Shown here piece by piece: positions 44,359 through 52,957 of a stretch of DNA of 64,000 nt. Position numbers and translations under genes: made by a program. The notes beneath the pieces were generated by a model. It was not told the origin of the DNA. It saw only the letters and a program-made list of their open reading frames with translations, and ran no database searches. Location of the stretch: contig NZ_RDFA01000002.1 of the NCBI RefSeq assembly GCF_004118325.1, positions 129,001-193,000 of the forward strand, in the 5' to 3' direction. Numbering within the stretch: position 1 is the first letter of the stretch; every line of letters starts with the position of its first letter. This DNA is from Halorientalis pallida. Its GTDB lineage: Archaea; Halobacteriota; Halobacteria; Halobacteriales; Haloarculaceae.

Positions 44359-44970
44359 ATGAGCGAGACTCGCGACGAGATTATGTCTGCGACCTACCGC
44401 GCGCTCTGTACCCACGGCTACGCGGACCTGACGATGCAGGACATCGCCGACGAGACCGAGTTGAGCAAAGCGGCCCTCCACTACCACTACGACAGCAAGC
44501 AGGAACTGCTGGAGTCGTTTCTGGATTTCCTCTACGACGAGTTCACCGAGCGCGTGGGCGATCCGCCGGGCGAAACCGCGCCCGAACGCCTGCGCGCGCT
44601 GGTCGAGAAGGTCCTCTCGCCGCCCGTCGAGGACGACGACGAGCGGGTGGCGTTCAAGACCGCCATGCTGGAGTTGAAAGCGCAGGCACCCTACGACGAC
44701 GGCATCCGCGAGCGGCTCCAGCGGTTCGACGCGTTCCTCCACGACGAGTTTCGGTCCATCCTCGCGGACGGCAGTGACGCGGGGACGGTCCGTGCGGAGG
44801 TCGATCCCGACGACGCCGCCCGGTTCCTGGTGACGGCGCTGGACGGTGCGGGGACGAAACAGGTCGCGGTCGGCCGGGACCCCGACTGCGCCCGCCGGAT
44901 GCTCACCGCCTACATCGACAGGACGGTGACGACGGACGACGAAACCGTCGCGGAGGTCAGTCCCGAATGA
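44359..44970 (+). CDS. TetR/AcrR-family transcriptional regulator
   Basis: The product has 203 residues. The HTH is [20 protein letters not shown] with [11 protein letters not shown] following; the C-terminal helical ligand-binding domain spans about 60-190. It is translationally coupled to the MATE transporter gene (ATGA overlap), which is typical of TetR-controlled drug or osmolyte export. A matching palindrome lies just before its start. Confidence 0.95.
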   Translation: MSETRDEIMSATYRALCTHGYADLTMQDIADETELSKAALHYHYDSKQELLESFLDFLYDEFTERVGDPPGETAPERLRALVEKVLSPPVEDDDERVAFKTAMLELKAQAPYDDGIRERLQRFDAFLHDEFRSILADGSDAGTVRAEVDPDDAARFLVTALDGAGTKQVAVGRDPDCARRMLTAYIDRTVTTDDETVAEVSPE

Positions 44971-46418
44971 GCGTCCGCGAGCGCCTGAGCAGCGTGTTCA
45001 AGGGCCAAGAGGAGCTCAACCTGACCGAGGGTCCCATCGCCAAGCCCCTCTTTTTCCTCTCCTTGCCCATCGTCATCACCAACCTCCTGCAGGTCACCTA
45101 CAACCTCGCGGACACGTTCTGGCTGGGCCAGTACAGCACCGTGGCGCTGGCGGCGATCACCTTCGGGTTCCCCCTCGTGTTCCTGCTGATCTCGCTGGGG
45201 CTGGGGCTGTCCGTTGCCGGCAGCGTGCTGGTCGCCCAGTACACCGGGGCCGACGAACCCGAGGAGGCCCAGTACGCCGCCTCCCAGACCGTGACCTTCG
45301 CCCTGCTGTTCTCGGCGTTGCTGGGCGTGACCGGCTTCTTCGTCATCGAGGACTTCCTCGGTCTGCTGGGTGCCTCGCCGGCGGTGTTGCCCCCGGCGAC
45401 CAGCTACATGGAGGTCATCACGCTCGGGCTCCCGTTCATGTTCGGCTTCTTCGTCTTCATCGCGCTGATGCGGGGCTCCGGGGACACGATCACGCCGATG
45501 CTCGTCATGCTCGGGACGGTGATCCTGAACGTCGCGCTCGACCCGTTCCTCATCTTCGGGTGGGGGCCGTTCCCCGAACTCGGCGTGCAGGGCGCGGCCA
45601 TCGCGACTGTCTTCTCGCGGGGACTGGCGATGTTCGTCGGCGTGGGCATCATGATCGGCGGGCGGCGAGGCATCGAGATCAACGTCCGGGACATGTTCCC
45701 CGATCTGTCCTACGCCCGGCGACTCCTCCGGATCGGCGTCCCGGCCTCCATCGAGGGGACCGGCCGCGCGCTGTCGGTCAACCTGCTGTTGGTGATCGTC
45801 GCGACCTTCTCGGTGACCGTCGAGGCCGCGTTCGGCGTCGGCATCCGGGTGTTCTCGCTGATCTTCATGCCCGCCATCGCCGTCGACCGCGGCGTCGAGA
45901 CGATGACCGGGCAGAACATCGGCGCGGGCAAGCCCGACCGCGCGGCCACCGCCAACCACTTCGCCGCGAAGGCTTCCTTCCTGCTCCTCGCGGTGCTGGG
46001 CGTCGTGATCTTCGCCGTCGCACCGGCGGTGATGAGCGCGTTCTCCGACGACCCCGCCGTGGTCGCCGAGGGGGCGAACTTCCTGCGGATCGTCGCGCCC
46101 ACCTTCGGTCTCATCGGCGTCGTTCGGGCCTACAGCGGCGGCTTCCGCGGCGCTGGGAAGGTGATGACCGCCGCCGGTATTTCGATCCTGATGCTGGGCG
46201 TGATCCGTCTGCCCGTCGCCTGGATCGGCGCTCAGACGTACGGCCCCAGCGGCATCTGGGCGGCCTTCTCCATCTCGAACGTCCTCGCCGCGGCCATCGC
46301 GTACCTCTGGTTCAAACGCGGGACCTGGCGCGAGGCCGACCTCACCGAGGACGAGGGCGAGGGCGAGGGCGGCGAGGAGACGGACCTCGGCAGTCCCGCG
46401 GCCGCGACCGACGACTAG
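44967..46418 (+). CDS. MATE-family multidrug efflux protein
   Basis: The product has 483 residues with 12 TM segments. MATE features: [20 protein letters not shown] with NLADTFWLG, the second-bundle segment [12 protein letters not shown], and the GxGxxGA-like [14 protein letters not shown]. It pumps cationic or lipophilic compounds in exchange for Na+ or H+. It overlaps the TetR gene by 4 bp and probably serves as its target. The last 25 residues are Gly/Glu-rich. Convergent with the AEC gene, overlapping by 4 bp. Confidence 0.95.
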   Translation: MSVRERLSSVFKGQEELNLTEGPIAKPLFFLSLPIVITNLLQVTYNLADTFWLGQYSTVALAAITFGFPLVFLLISLGLGLSVAGSVLVAQYTGADEPEEAQYAASQTVTFALLFSALLGVTGFFVIEDFLGLLGASPAVLPPATSYMEVITLGLPFMFGFFVFIALMRGSGDTITPMLVMLGTVILNVALDPFLIFGWGPFPELGVQGAAIATVFSRGLAMFVGVGIMIGGRRGIEINVRDMFPDLSYARRLLRIGVPASIEGTGRALSVNLLLVIVATFSVTVEAAFGVGIRVFSLIFMPAIAVDRGVETMTGQNIGAGKPDRAATANHFAAKASFLLLAVLGVVIFAVAPAVMSAFSDDPAVVAEGANFLRIVAPTFGLIGVVRAYSGGFRGAGKVMTAAGISILMLGVIRLPVAWIGAQTYGPSGIWAAFSISNVLAAAIAYLWFKRGTWREADLTEDEGEGEGGEETDLGSPAAATDD

Positions 46419-47371
46419 AGGACCAGCCCGGCCTGTAGCAGGGCGATCAGGCCGGTCAGCGTCACCAGACTCGCGAGCGTGGTGACCAGAATCGTCGTAC
46501 TCACGTAGTCGGCGGCGGCGAGGCCGTCGGCTCCCTCCACACGCTTTCCGAACTCGATGGTCAGCATCAGCGGCGTCACCGCCGCCGGCATCGCACATTC
46601 GAGGACGAACACCCGGCCGACAGTCCCCGTCAGCCCGACGCCGAGCGCGACGCCGACGGCGAGGACGGGCGCGACCAGCAGTTTGAGCGCGCTCGCCGGC
46701 GCGGTCCGGGTGACGGTACTGCCGCCGCTGGAGTTGGCGAGCTGGATGCCCAGCATGAGCAACATGACGGGAATCGCGGCGTCGCCGGTGAGCCCGATCG
46801 TCTCCATCACCGCCGAGTCCGTCGGCGGCGCGAGGTCACCGACCCGGACGAGGGCCGCGACGGCCAGCGCGTACACCAGCGGCAGGCGAAAGACCCGCGT
46901 GACCGCGCCCAGCGCCGACCCGGCCTCCCCGCGAGCGGCGACGTACACCCCGACCGTGTACATCAGCACGGACTGGGCGACGATGTAGAGGACAGCCGTA
47001 CTCCGCCCCAGGGCCCCGAAGGCGAACGCCGACAGCGGGATGCCGTAGTTGCCCGCGTTCGAGAACGTACTCGTCAGGACGAACGCGCCCAGCACGGGTT
47101 CGTCCTCGCCCAGCGCCCGCCCGACCAGTTCCGCGAGCACGACCATCCCGACGCTGAAGGCCGCGACGCCGGCGAACAGCCGAGCGACCGTCGGCCCAGC
47201 GATGGGCGTCGTCACCAGACTGTAGAACACCAGCGCCGGCGCGAGGACGTACAGCGTGATATCGGAGAGCGGTTCGACGGCGACGTCTCTGATCCGGCCG
47301 AGCCCGTATCCGACCGCGGCGACGGCCACCACCGGCAGGACGGCCGATCCCAGCACCGATGCCAGCGACAC
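46415..47371 (-). CDS. AEC-family (auxin-efflux-carrier-like) transporter
   Basis: The product has 318 residues with about ten TM segments. Family features: FVLTSTFSNAGNYGIPLSAF (first half, with the GN-P motif), AAIPVMLLMLGIQLAN-like segment (second half) and ECAMPAAVTPLMLTIEFG. Members export organic anions such as malate, or amino-acid-like compounds. It is convergent with the MATE gene, stops overlapping by 4 bp. No regulator adjacent. Confidence 0.93.
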   Translation of the reverse strand: MSLASVLGSAVLPVVAVAAVGYGLGRIRDVAVEPLSDITLYVLAPALVFYSLVTTPIAGPTVARLFAGVAAFSVGMVVLAELVGRALGEDEPVLGAFVLTSTFSNAGNYGIPLSAFAFGALGRSTAVLYIVAQSVLMYTVGVYVAARGEAGSALGAVTRVFRLPLVYALAVAALVRVGDLAPPTDSAVMETIGLTGDAAIPVMLLMLGIQLANSSGGSTVTRTAPASALKLLVAPVLAVGVALGVGLTGTVGRVFVLECAMPAAVTPLMLTIEFGKRVEGADGLAAADYVSTTILVTTLASLVTLTGLIALLQAGLVL

Positions 47372-47477
47372 GCTCGGTTCGAGCCACGGCCGAGGCTCAA
47401 CGGTTACGATCCGGGTCAGGTGAAGAGAGAGCGTGTGAGAAAGGGGGGAACGAGAGAATCGGGATCGAGGGGAGCGG

Positions 47478-48170
47478 TCAGCGCCGCCGACGGGCCAGCA
47501 GTGCTACGGCCAGCAGTGCCGCGAGTGCGACGATCACACCGAAGCCAGGGCCGGCCGCCCCGGTCGGTGTGGACGACTCGTCACTGCCGGGGTCGTCGGC
47601 CGGGGCCGCAGGTGACGAACCCTCGGGGGAGTCGTCGCCGGTTTCGTCACCGTTTTGCGTGCCACCCCCATCGTTGGACAGCGGTTCGACGGCAACCGAG
47701 CCGGCGCTGTACGCGGGCGCGACGCGGCTCCCGTTGTCGGCGTCGACCTGCGCGTCGGTGACGCGGACGGCGGTCGTCCCGCCGCCGGTACCCGTGACCT
47801 CGACCGTCGCCAGCGTGACGTTCGTCGCGCCGGGCGGCGTGTCGGTGACGGCGGCTTCCAGCGTCACGCGCTGCCCGTCACCGGTGATCGCCGGCTCGGT
47901 CGTCAGCTGGAACGTGTCCGGGTAGCTGGCGTTCGTGATTTCGGCGACGCCCGACTCGGAGAGAACGAGGGTCACCTCGTAGCCCGACAGGCCGGCCGGG
48001 GCGCGCGAGAGCGCGAGTCGGAGCGTGCTCGTCTCGTTTTCGTCGACCGTCGCGTTCGTGACGGTCAGCTGTGCGCCGTCGTCGGCCGTCGCCGTCCCGG
48101 CCCCACCGACCAGTAGCAGGCCGGCGAGGAGCGCGAGTGCGGCGACCGTCCGGGTAGGGGTCCGTGTCAT
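47478..48170 (-). CDS. Exported cohesin-like protein with PGF-CTERM anchor
   Basis: The product has 230 residues. Signal peptide (about 1-29), then a cohesin-like beta-sandwich (about 30-163): ETSTLRLALSRAPAGLSGYE, VLSESGVAEITNASYPDTFQ and PGATNVTLATVEVTG. A Gly/Asp/Ser/Pro-rich linker of about 45 residues and a C-terminal GPGFGVIVALAALLAVALLA plus RRRR form a PGF-CTERM-like anchor. It is in one operon with the dockerin-bearing PhoX gene (42 bp gap). The cohesin-like domain could bind that dockerin and hold the enzyme at the cell surface (inference). Confidence 0.85.
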   Translation of the reverse strand: MTRTPTRTVAALALLAGLLLVGGAGTATADDGAQLTVTNATVDENETSTLRLALSRAPAGLSGYEVTLVLSESGVAEITNASYPDTFQLTTEPAITGDGQRVTLEAAVTDTPPGATNVTLATVEVTGTGGGTTAVRVTDAQVDADNGSRVAPAYSAGSVAVEPLSNDGGGTQNGDETGDDSPEGSSPAAPADDPGSDESSTPTGAAGPGFGVIVALAALLAVALLARRRR

Positions 48171-48212
48171 GGATTCTGTCGGGCGTGAGAGGGAGGTGGT
48201 GAGAGCGGTGGC

Positions 48213-50936
48213 TTACTGTTCCTCGTACAGTTCGACCACGTCGTCGTAGTCGATCTGACCGTTGTCGTTGAAGTCGTAGGCGTCGACGTTCATCGTCACG
48301 GCGTCGCTGTCGAGGTTCTCGAACAGGAGTTCGATGTCGGCGTAGTCCATGCGACCGTTGCCGTTGACGTCCTCGTACTCGCCGTCGCCGTCGGGGTCGG
48401 TCGGCGCCGTCCCGCTGGCGGAGCCGCTGCCCAGCGCGGGCGGGCCAGTGACGACCATCCCCATCCGTTCCTGGACGTCGATCTCGTCGCCGCCCTCCGC
48501 GTCCATGTTGTGGACGTCGATCTGGAGGTCGGTCGTGCCGGCGCCGGCGGCTTCGATCTCGAGCGTGGCGAGCGTGACGTTCTGCGCGCCGGGCTGGATC
48601 TCGCCGTCGAGGTCCGCGACGCGGAGTTCGGCCGCCTGCCCGTCCGCGGCCAGTTTGGGCGCGGCGGTGAGTCCGAGCGCGTCGTTGTAGTCGACGCCCG
48701 TGATCTCGGCGACACCGTCGTCGCTGGTCGAGACGGTGAGCCGCGCACCCGAGAAGCCCTTGGGGAGCGAGGAGACCGTGAGGTCGACCGCGCCGGAGCC
48801 ACTGTTGGCGACGGCGACCGATTCGACGTCGACGTCGACCGGTGGCTGGTAGACGTAGAGCGCGTCGTTCGGGAAGGAGGCTGGCCCCTCGTTGAAGCCG
48901 TCCTCACAGCAGAGGACGCGGCCGTCTTCCATGGCGTAGACGTTGTCGATGTTGGCGACGCCGTCGTCGCCGTCGGGCCGCTGGTCGCTCTGGACGCCGA
49001 AGTCGGGACCGACGATGACGGGTTCGAGCCGGGAGACGTTGTAGTCGGCCTCCAGTTCGCCGCGGAAGACGATACCGCCGTCGATGCGTTCGAGCTGGAT
49101 GTCGCCCTCCTCGTCGGCCAGCGCGTCGTTGAACTCGGAGATACCGAAGTAGACGTACTCGCCGGGACCGGCACCGTCGCGGCTGTCGACACCCTCGGCC
49201 TTGTTGAACTCGATGGACGCGCCGATCTCCTTGGCGGCGGCACGCGTTTCGAGGAAGGGGACCATCCGAAGGTCCTCGTCGACGCCGTCGGGACCGTTCG
49301 CCTCGTACTGGCGGGCCCACTCGACGATCTCCTCGTTGGTGATGTAGTTCCGGTTGCCGTTCTCAACGACGGTCTTGTCGGCCTCTTCGAGGACGGCGTC
49401 GGTGACCTCGTCGCCCTCGCTCCAGCTCTCGGTGTGGGCTTCGAGGTAGTCGACCTGCGTCACGTCGTCGTACTGGGCGATCCACGCCTCGCACTCCCGG
49501 TTGCTGGCGTGACCCAGCGGGAGCCACTCGACTTCGAGGTCGGTCTGTGCCGGGTTGTTCCGGTCGTCCGACTCGGCGGCCGACGCCGCGTCGTTGGTGA
49601 TCTTCGGGGCGTACAGCGTGCCCTCGACGTCCATCGGGTCCTCGTAGCTGTCGATTTCCTCGTCGGCGACGAACTTGTAGATGCCCTTGTTGTCGCCGTC
49701 GGAACAGCCGTAGACGGTCTTCTTGTCGGCCTGGATGTTCGGCGCTTCCCAGGAGGCACGGCCCATGACGTAGTACTTGACGGGCTGTGGCGTTTCGGCG
49801 GCCGGGTCGCGGAAGTCGACGTGGTAGCCGTAGCGGTACGGGTTCGGGTAAACGTCCCCGATCGGCTCGGTCGTGTTCTCGCCCTCGCCCTGGTCGACTT
49901 GGTCGGCACCGAGGTAGTAGGCCAGGAACTCGACGCCGTCCAGCGCCCAGTAGCCCTGGACGTACCAGCCGTTGCCCTCGCCGTAGTAGTCCTCGAGGAC
50001 GCCCTGGATCTCGGTCGGGTTCGGTCGGTTCCAGAACTGACAGCCGCCGATCGTGCCCTTGCCGGTGCCGGCGTCGACGATGTCGCCGACCGTGTTGGTC
50101 AGGGAGACCCGCGGGTGTGCGTAGTTCTCCTCGGAGGAGATCATCGTGTTCCACGGGCTGCGGTCACCGTAACAGTTGATCCGGGTCCCGCCGAGTTCGC
50201 GCAGGGGCTCCGTGTTGGCGAGGTTGATGGCGTTCTCCAGGTCGGCCTCCCACTCGCCGTCGTCGGTCATGCTGATCGGGACGCGGCTGACGTTCCCGGG
50301 GCTGTTCTCCCAGTTGGTGAAGAGGTACCCTTCGGTGCCCGCGTCGTTCGTGGGCACGAACTGGTTACAGTCCGGGTTGGTCGCGGCGGCACCGTACTGG
50401 GTGCCCTCGAAGTTGTCCTGCGTGACGTTCGTTCCGTCGGGCGTCTGGGTCACGCCGAGCAGTTCGCTCCCGCCGTTGATCTGCTCGCGAGCCTGGGCGA
50501 GCATCACGAACTCGTGGTTGGCCGAGAGGACCTGGCCCTGCTGTTCGACGGTCGAGGGAACGGGCAGTTCCGCGAAGTCGTCGTTGTCGCCGTCGAACTC
50601 GAAGTTGAAACCGCTGAAGTAGCCGACGCCGGCCCGGTCGTAGGGCGGCTGGTTGGCCTTCGCGTCCGGGCTCGAAACGCCATCGCCACGGTCGCCCGTC
50701 GCCGGGTGCTGGAGGCTGTACAGCAGGCCCCCGTTCTCGAACACGAACGGGCCCGTGACCTCCGCGCCGAAGGCGGTCGTCGAGAACCGCTTGATGCTGC
50801 CGACGACGCCTGGTGCGCCTGCAGTATCCGTTTCCGAAATCTCTGTCTCTGAACCGGTCGCGATCCCCACCACACTGGCACCCAGTGCGGCTGCGACTGA
50901 CGATTCCATCAGGTTTCGCCGAGTTAGATCCACCAT
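48213..50936 (-). CDS. Tat-exported PhoX-like phosphatase with cohesin-like and dockerin-like domains
   Basis: The product has 907 residues from ATG 50936. A twin-arginine signal (LTRRNLMESSVAAALGASVV) is followed by a large PhoX/DUF839-type region (about 30-670) with LGGTRINCYGDRSPWNTMIS, ISSEENYAHP-like, FETRAAAKEIGASIEFNKAEG-like and MEDGRVLCCEDGFN-like elements. A cohesin-like domain (about 680-820) has FSGARLTVSTSDDGVAEITG and QPGAQNVTLATLEIEAAGAG. The C-terminal 60 residues hold two EF-hand-like loops, DVNGNGRMDYAD and DFNDNGQIDYDD, of dockerin type. It probably hydrolyses phosphate esters outside the cell. Confidence 0.92.
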   Translation of the reverse strand: MVDLTRRNLMESSVAAALGASVVGIATGSETEISETDTAGAPGVVGSIKRFSTTAFGAEVTGPFVFENGGLLYSLQHPATGDRGDGVSSPDAKANQPPYDRAGVGYFSGFNFEFDGDNDDFAELPVPSTVEQQGQVLSANHEFVMLAQAREQINGGSELLGVTQTPDGTNVTQDNFEGTQYGAAATNPDCNQFVPTNDAGTEGYLFTNWENSPGNVSRVPISMTDDGEWEADLENAINLANTEPLRELGGTRINCYGDRSPWNTMISSEENYAHPRVSLTNTVGDIVDAGTGKGTIGGCQFWNRPNPTEIQGVLEDYYGEGNGWYVQGYWALDGVEFLAYYLGADQVDQGEGENTTEPIGDVYPNPYRYGYHVDFRDPAAETPQPVKYYVMGRASWEAPNIQADKKTVYGCSDGDNKGIYKFVADEEIDSYEDPMDVEGTLYAPKITNDAASAAESDDRNNPAQTDLEVEWLPLGHASNRECEAWIAQYDDVTQVDYLEAHTESWSEGDEVTDAVLEEADKTVVENGNRNYITNEEIVEWARQYEANGPDGVDEDLRMVPFLETRAAAKEIGASIEFNKAEGVDSRDGAGPGEYVYFGISEFNDALADEEGDIQLERIDGGIVFRGELEADYNVSRLEPVIVGPDFGVQSDQRPDGDDGVANIDNVYAMEDGRVLCCEDGFNEGPASFPNDALYVYQPPVDVDVESVAVANSGSGAVDLTVSSLPKGFSGARLTVSTSDDGVAEITGVDYNDALGLTAAPKLAADGQAAELRVADLDGEIQPGAQNVTLATLEIEAAGAGTTDLQIDVHNMDAEGGDEIDVQERMGMVVTGPPALGSGSASGTAPTDPDGDGEYEDVNGNGRMDYADIELLFENLDSDAVTMNVDAYDFNDNGQIDYDDVVELYEEQ

Positions 50937-51177
50937 GCACCCAGAGGGGAGGATGCACGTACAAAACCGCTTTATATTACCAGTATGTTGGAAAGAAGAA
51001 GGTACGTTCCCGTAAGTGCAACGCGGGGCAGTACGTACGACTACGTTCGTGAGTGTTTGACACTCGATGCTGGGGCACAGTCGAGGGTTTCGGGACGGCG
51101 ACGGACGGCTCGAAAAGACAGGACGCTCTGGGACCGACGCGCGAGGGAGGCGGGGAAACGGCCGGCGGCTCCGGCCG

Positions 51178-51627
51178 CTACCCTTCGGCCTGTGTTTCGT
51201 CGGGTTCGTCCTCGATCCCCTGCTCGATAGCGTTGCGCTGGATCTTCTCGGCACGTGCCCGGACGTTCCGGAGCAGCCGTCGGATCTTCTCGGGACGCTC
51301 CGCGAAGTAACAGCTCAGCCACTCGGTGTCCGCGCCGGGGAGCGTCCGCATGTACCCCGCCATCGTGTCCCGACCCGCCGAGACGATGGCCGGCGGGATA
51401 CCGCGCTCGCCCGTGTCCGCCTCGACGAAGCCGTTCACGTCGAAGTAAACCGCGGCGTACAGCGTCGCCACCTCGGGGTCGTCGAACGTCTTGCCGCAGT
51501 GGTCCGGCGCCTCGAACCGATACCGGGTGTCGTCCCCGTCGGTCAGTTCGACGACCCGGACGCCCATGATGTACTCCTCGTAGACGGTCTCTCTCGTGTC
51601 GGTGGCCTGGTCCACTGGCTGGGACAT
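51178..51627 (-). CDS. Conserved haloarchaeal protein, unknown
   Basis: The product has 149 residues, acidic, without membrane segments. Central part DHCGKTFDDPEVATLYAAVY is strand/helix, and the C-terminus is a basic helix (YFAERPEKIRRLLRNVRAR). A single conserved-looking motif, GRDTMAGYMR, is seen. I do not recognise the family. Proteins of this size and base composition are typical of the haloarchaeal core. It stands alone, between a non-coding stretch and the divergent lipoprotein gene. Confidence 0.7.
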   Translation of the reverse strand: MSQPVDQATDTRETVYEEYIMGVRVVELTDGDDTRYRFEAPDHCGKTFDDPEVATLYAAVYFDVNGFVEADTGERGIPPAIVSAGRDTMAGYMRTLPGADTEWLSCYFAERPEKIRRLLRNVRARAEKIQRNAIEQGIEDEPDETQAEG

Positions 51628-51846
51628 GGCCGGAGTTCGACCGCGATACCGCTTTAGTTTAAGTAATTCTGATACGTTTTGCTCAGAGCGGGATAGAGAG
51701 CTCTATACGCTCAATAGACGGGGTGACAGGGCCCACTACACGGAGTGGTCGAGCGCGGTGTCACGCTGGGGCAGGTCGATACAGCAGAGATACAGCCGAC
51801 GTGCCGTAGGTTTTTCCCACTCGGCTGTCTGGTTCGTCGTACTCGA

Positions 51847-52728
51847 ATGCGCTCGCGACGTTCGTATCTCGGTGCGCTCGGGGCGCTGTGTACCCTGGGG
51901 CTGACCGGCTGTCAGAGTGCAGAGGACCCGACGACCGAACCCCCGCCCCCGACGACGACGGGACCGGCGGCGACGGCGTCGCCCGACGGGACGCCGACGA
52001 GGCCGCCGCCGGCGTTTCACCATTCCCGCGACAGTTTGACGATCTCGGACGACGAGCGGTACCACTCGACACATCCCGGTGTCGTCTTCGAGGACGAGAC
52101 GGCGGAACTGGGGCCGTCCACCGGGCGGTTCGAGATCGAGAACACAGAGACGGGCGCGACGCTCGCCGTCGTCCCGACGGCGTCGATAACTCTGGGCACG
52201 CAGGCACCCGTCAGAATGTTACTCTACGGTGCCGACGGGAGCCCCGCGGACACGCCGAAGTTGATCCAGAAAGTCGACACGCGAGAGCGGTACCCCGTCC
52301 GCGTCTCGGGGTCGGTGTCTGCCGTGTTCGGCGGGATGGTCCCGCCGCTCCGGGTCCGGTATCTGTCGGACGGCGAGACGCGATACGAGACTGGAACGCG
52401 GCGCGTCGTCGTCGGCTACTCCGGGCTGCTTCAGCAGTCCGGCACGAGCGGGGAGGTTCGGTTGTGGGTCCCTCGACAGGGGCTTCCACGGGACCTCTCG
52501 GTCGACGGGGAGCTCGTCCACGAGGATCGGGACTCGGTCACGTTCAGCCTGTCCCACGCATCGTCGTCGGACCGGTTCGCGACGACCGTCGACGCGACCG
52601 CCCTCCGGAAGGGGAGTTACGACTGGACTGTCGAGTTCAGCTTCGAGGACCGCACGTTGCTCCACTTCGGGAGCCGGTGGGGTGGCCGGGAGTTCGAGGC
52701 GATCCCGGAGATCGAGATCGCGGAGTGA
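51847..52728 (+). CDS. Secreted lipoprotein, beta-rich
   Basis: The product has 293 residues from ATG 51847; the frame opens earlier at 51745. RRSYLGALGALCTLGLTGC gives a twin-arginine-like signal and lipobox. After a Pro/Thr-rich linker (about 24-55), the rest is a beta-strand-rich domain without Cys or catalytic motifs. It faces away from the preceding gene. Probably a surface lipoprotein of unknown binding partner. A G+C-rich hairpin plus T-run follows (52859-52894). Confidence 0.8.
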   Translation: MRSRRSYLGALGALCTLGLTGCQSAEDPTTEPPPPTTTGPAATASPDGTPTRPPPAFHHSRDSLTISDDERYHSTHPGVVFEDETAELGPSTGRFEIENTETGATLAVVPTASITLGTQAPVRMLLYGADGSPADTPKLIQKVDTRERYPVRVSGSVSAVFGGMVPPLRVRYLSDGETRYETGTRRVVVGYSGLLQQSGTSGEVRLWVPRQGLPRDLSVDGELVHEDRDSVTFSLSHASSSDRFATTVDATALRKGSYDWTVEFSFEDRTLLHFGSRWGGREFEAIPEIEIAE

Positions 52729-52858
52729 GTCCCCGACCGATCCGCTTCCGTGTCGAACGCACCCCAAACCGCTATCGAACGTGCGCGGTGTGGGTGCGGT
52801 GGGCAACAAGGCGTCGCACCGCACGCGAGCGGGCCGGAGGCCCGCGAGCGCGCGGACC

Positions 52859-52894
52859 GCGGCGGCCGACGAGCGGGAGGCCGCCGCGATTTTT
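52859..52894 (+). terminator. Hairpin and T-run after lipoprotein gene
   Basis: A perfect 9-bp stem GCGGCGGCC/GGCCGCCGC (52859-52867 and 52879-52887) is followed by TTTTT at 52890-52894. It would terminate the rightward transcript of 51847-52728 about 130 bp past its stop. A second T-run lies at 52902-52906. Confidence 0.6.
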
Positions 52895-52957
52895 GGCCGA
52901 GCTTTTTGCCTGACCGAGCGCCCCGAAGGGGCGCGAGGGAAGTGCAAAAAGGTCGTC

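Noticed and set aside
43336-44742. Long N-terminal extension of glutamine synthetase
   Set aside because: The extension runs through the lrp gene antisense and the promoter region. Type I glutamine synthetases of about 455-460 residues start at the ATG near 43335.
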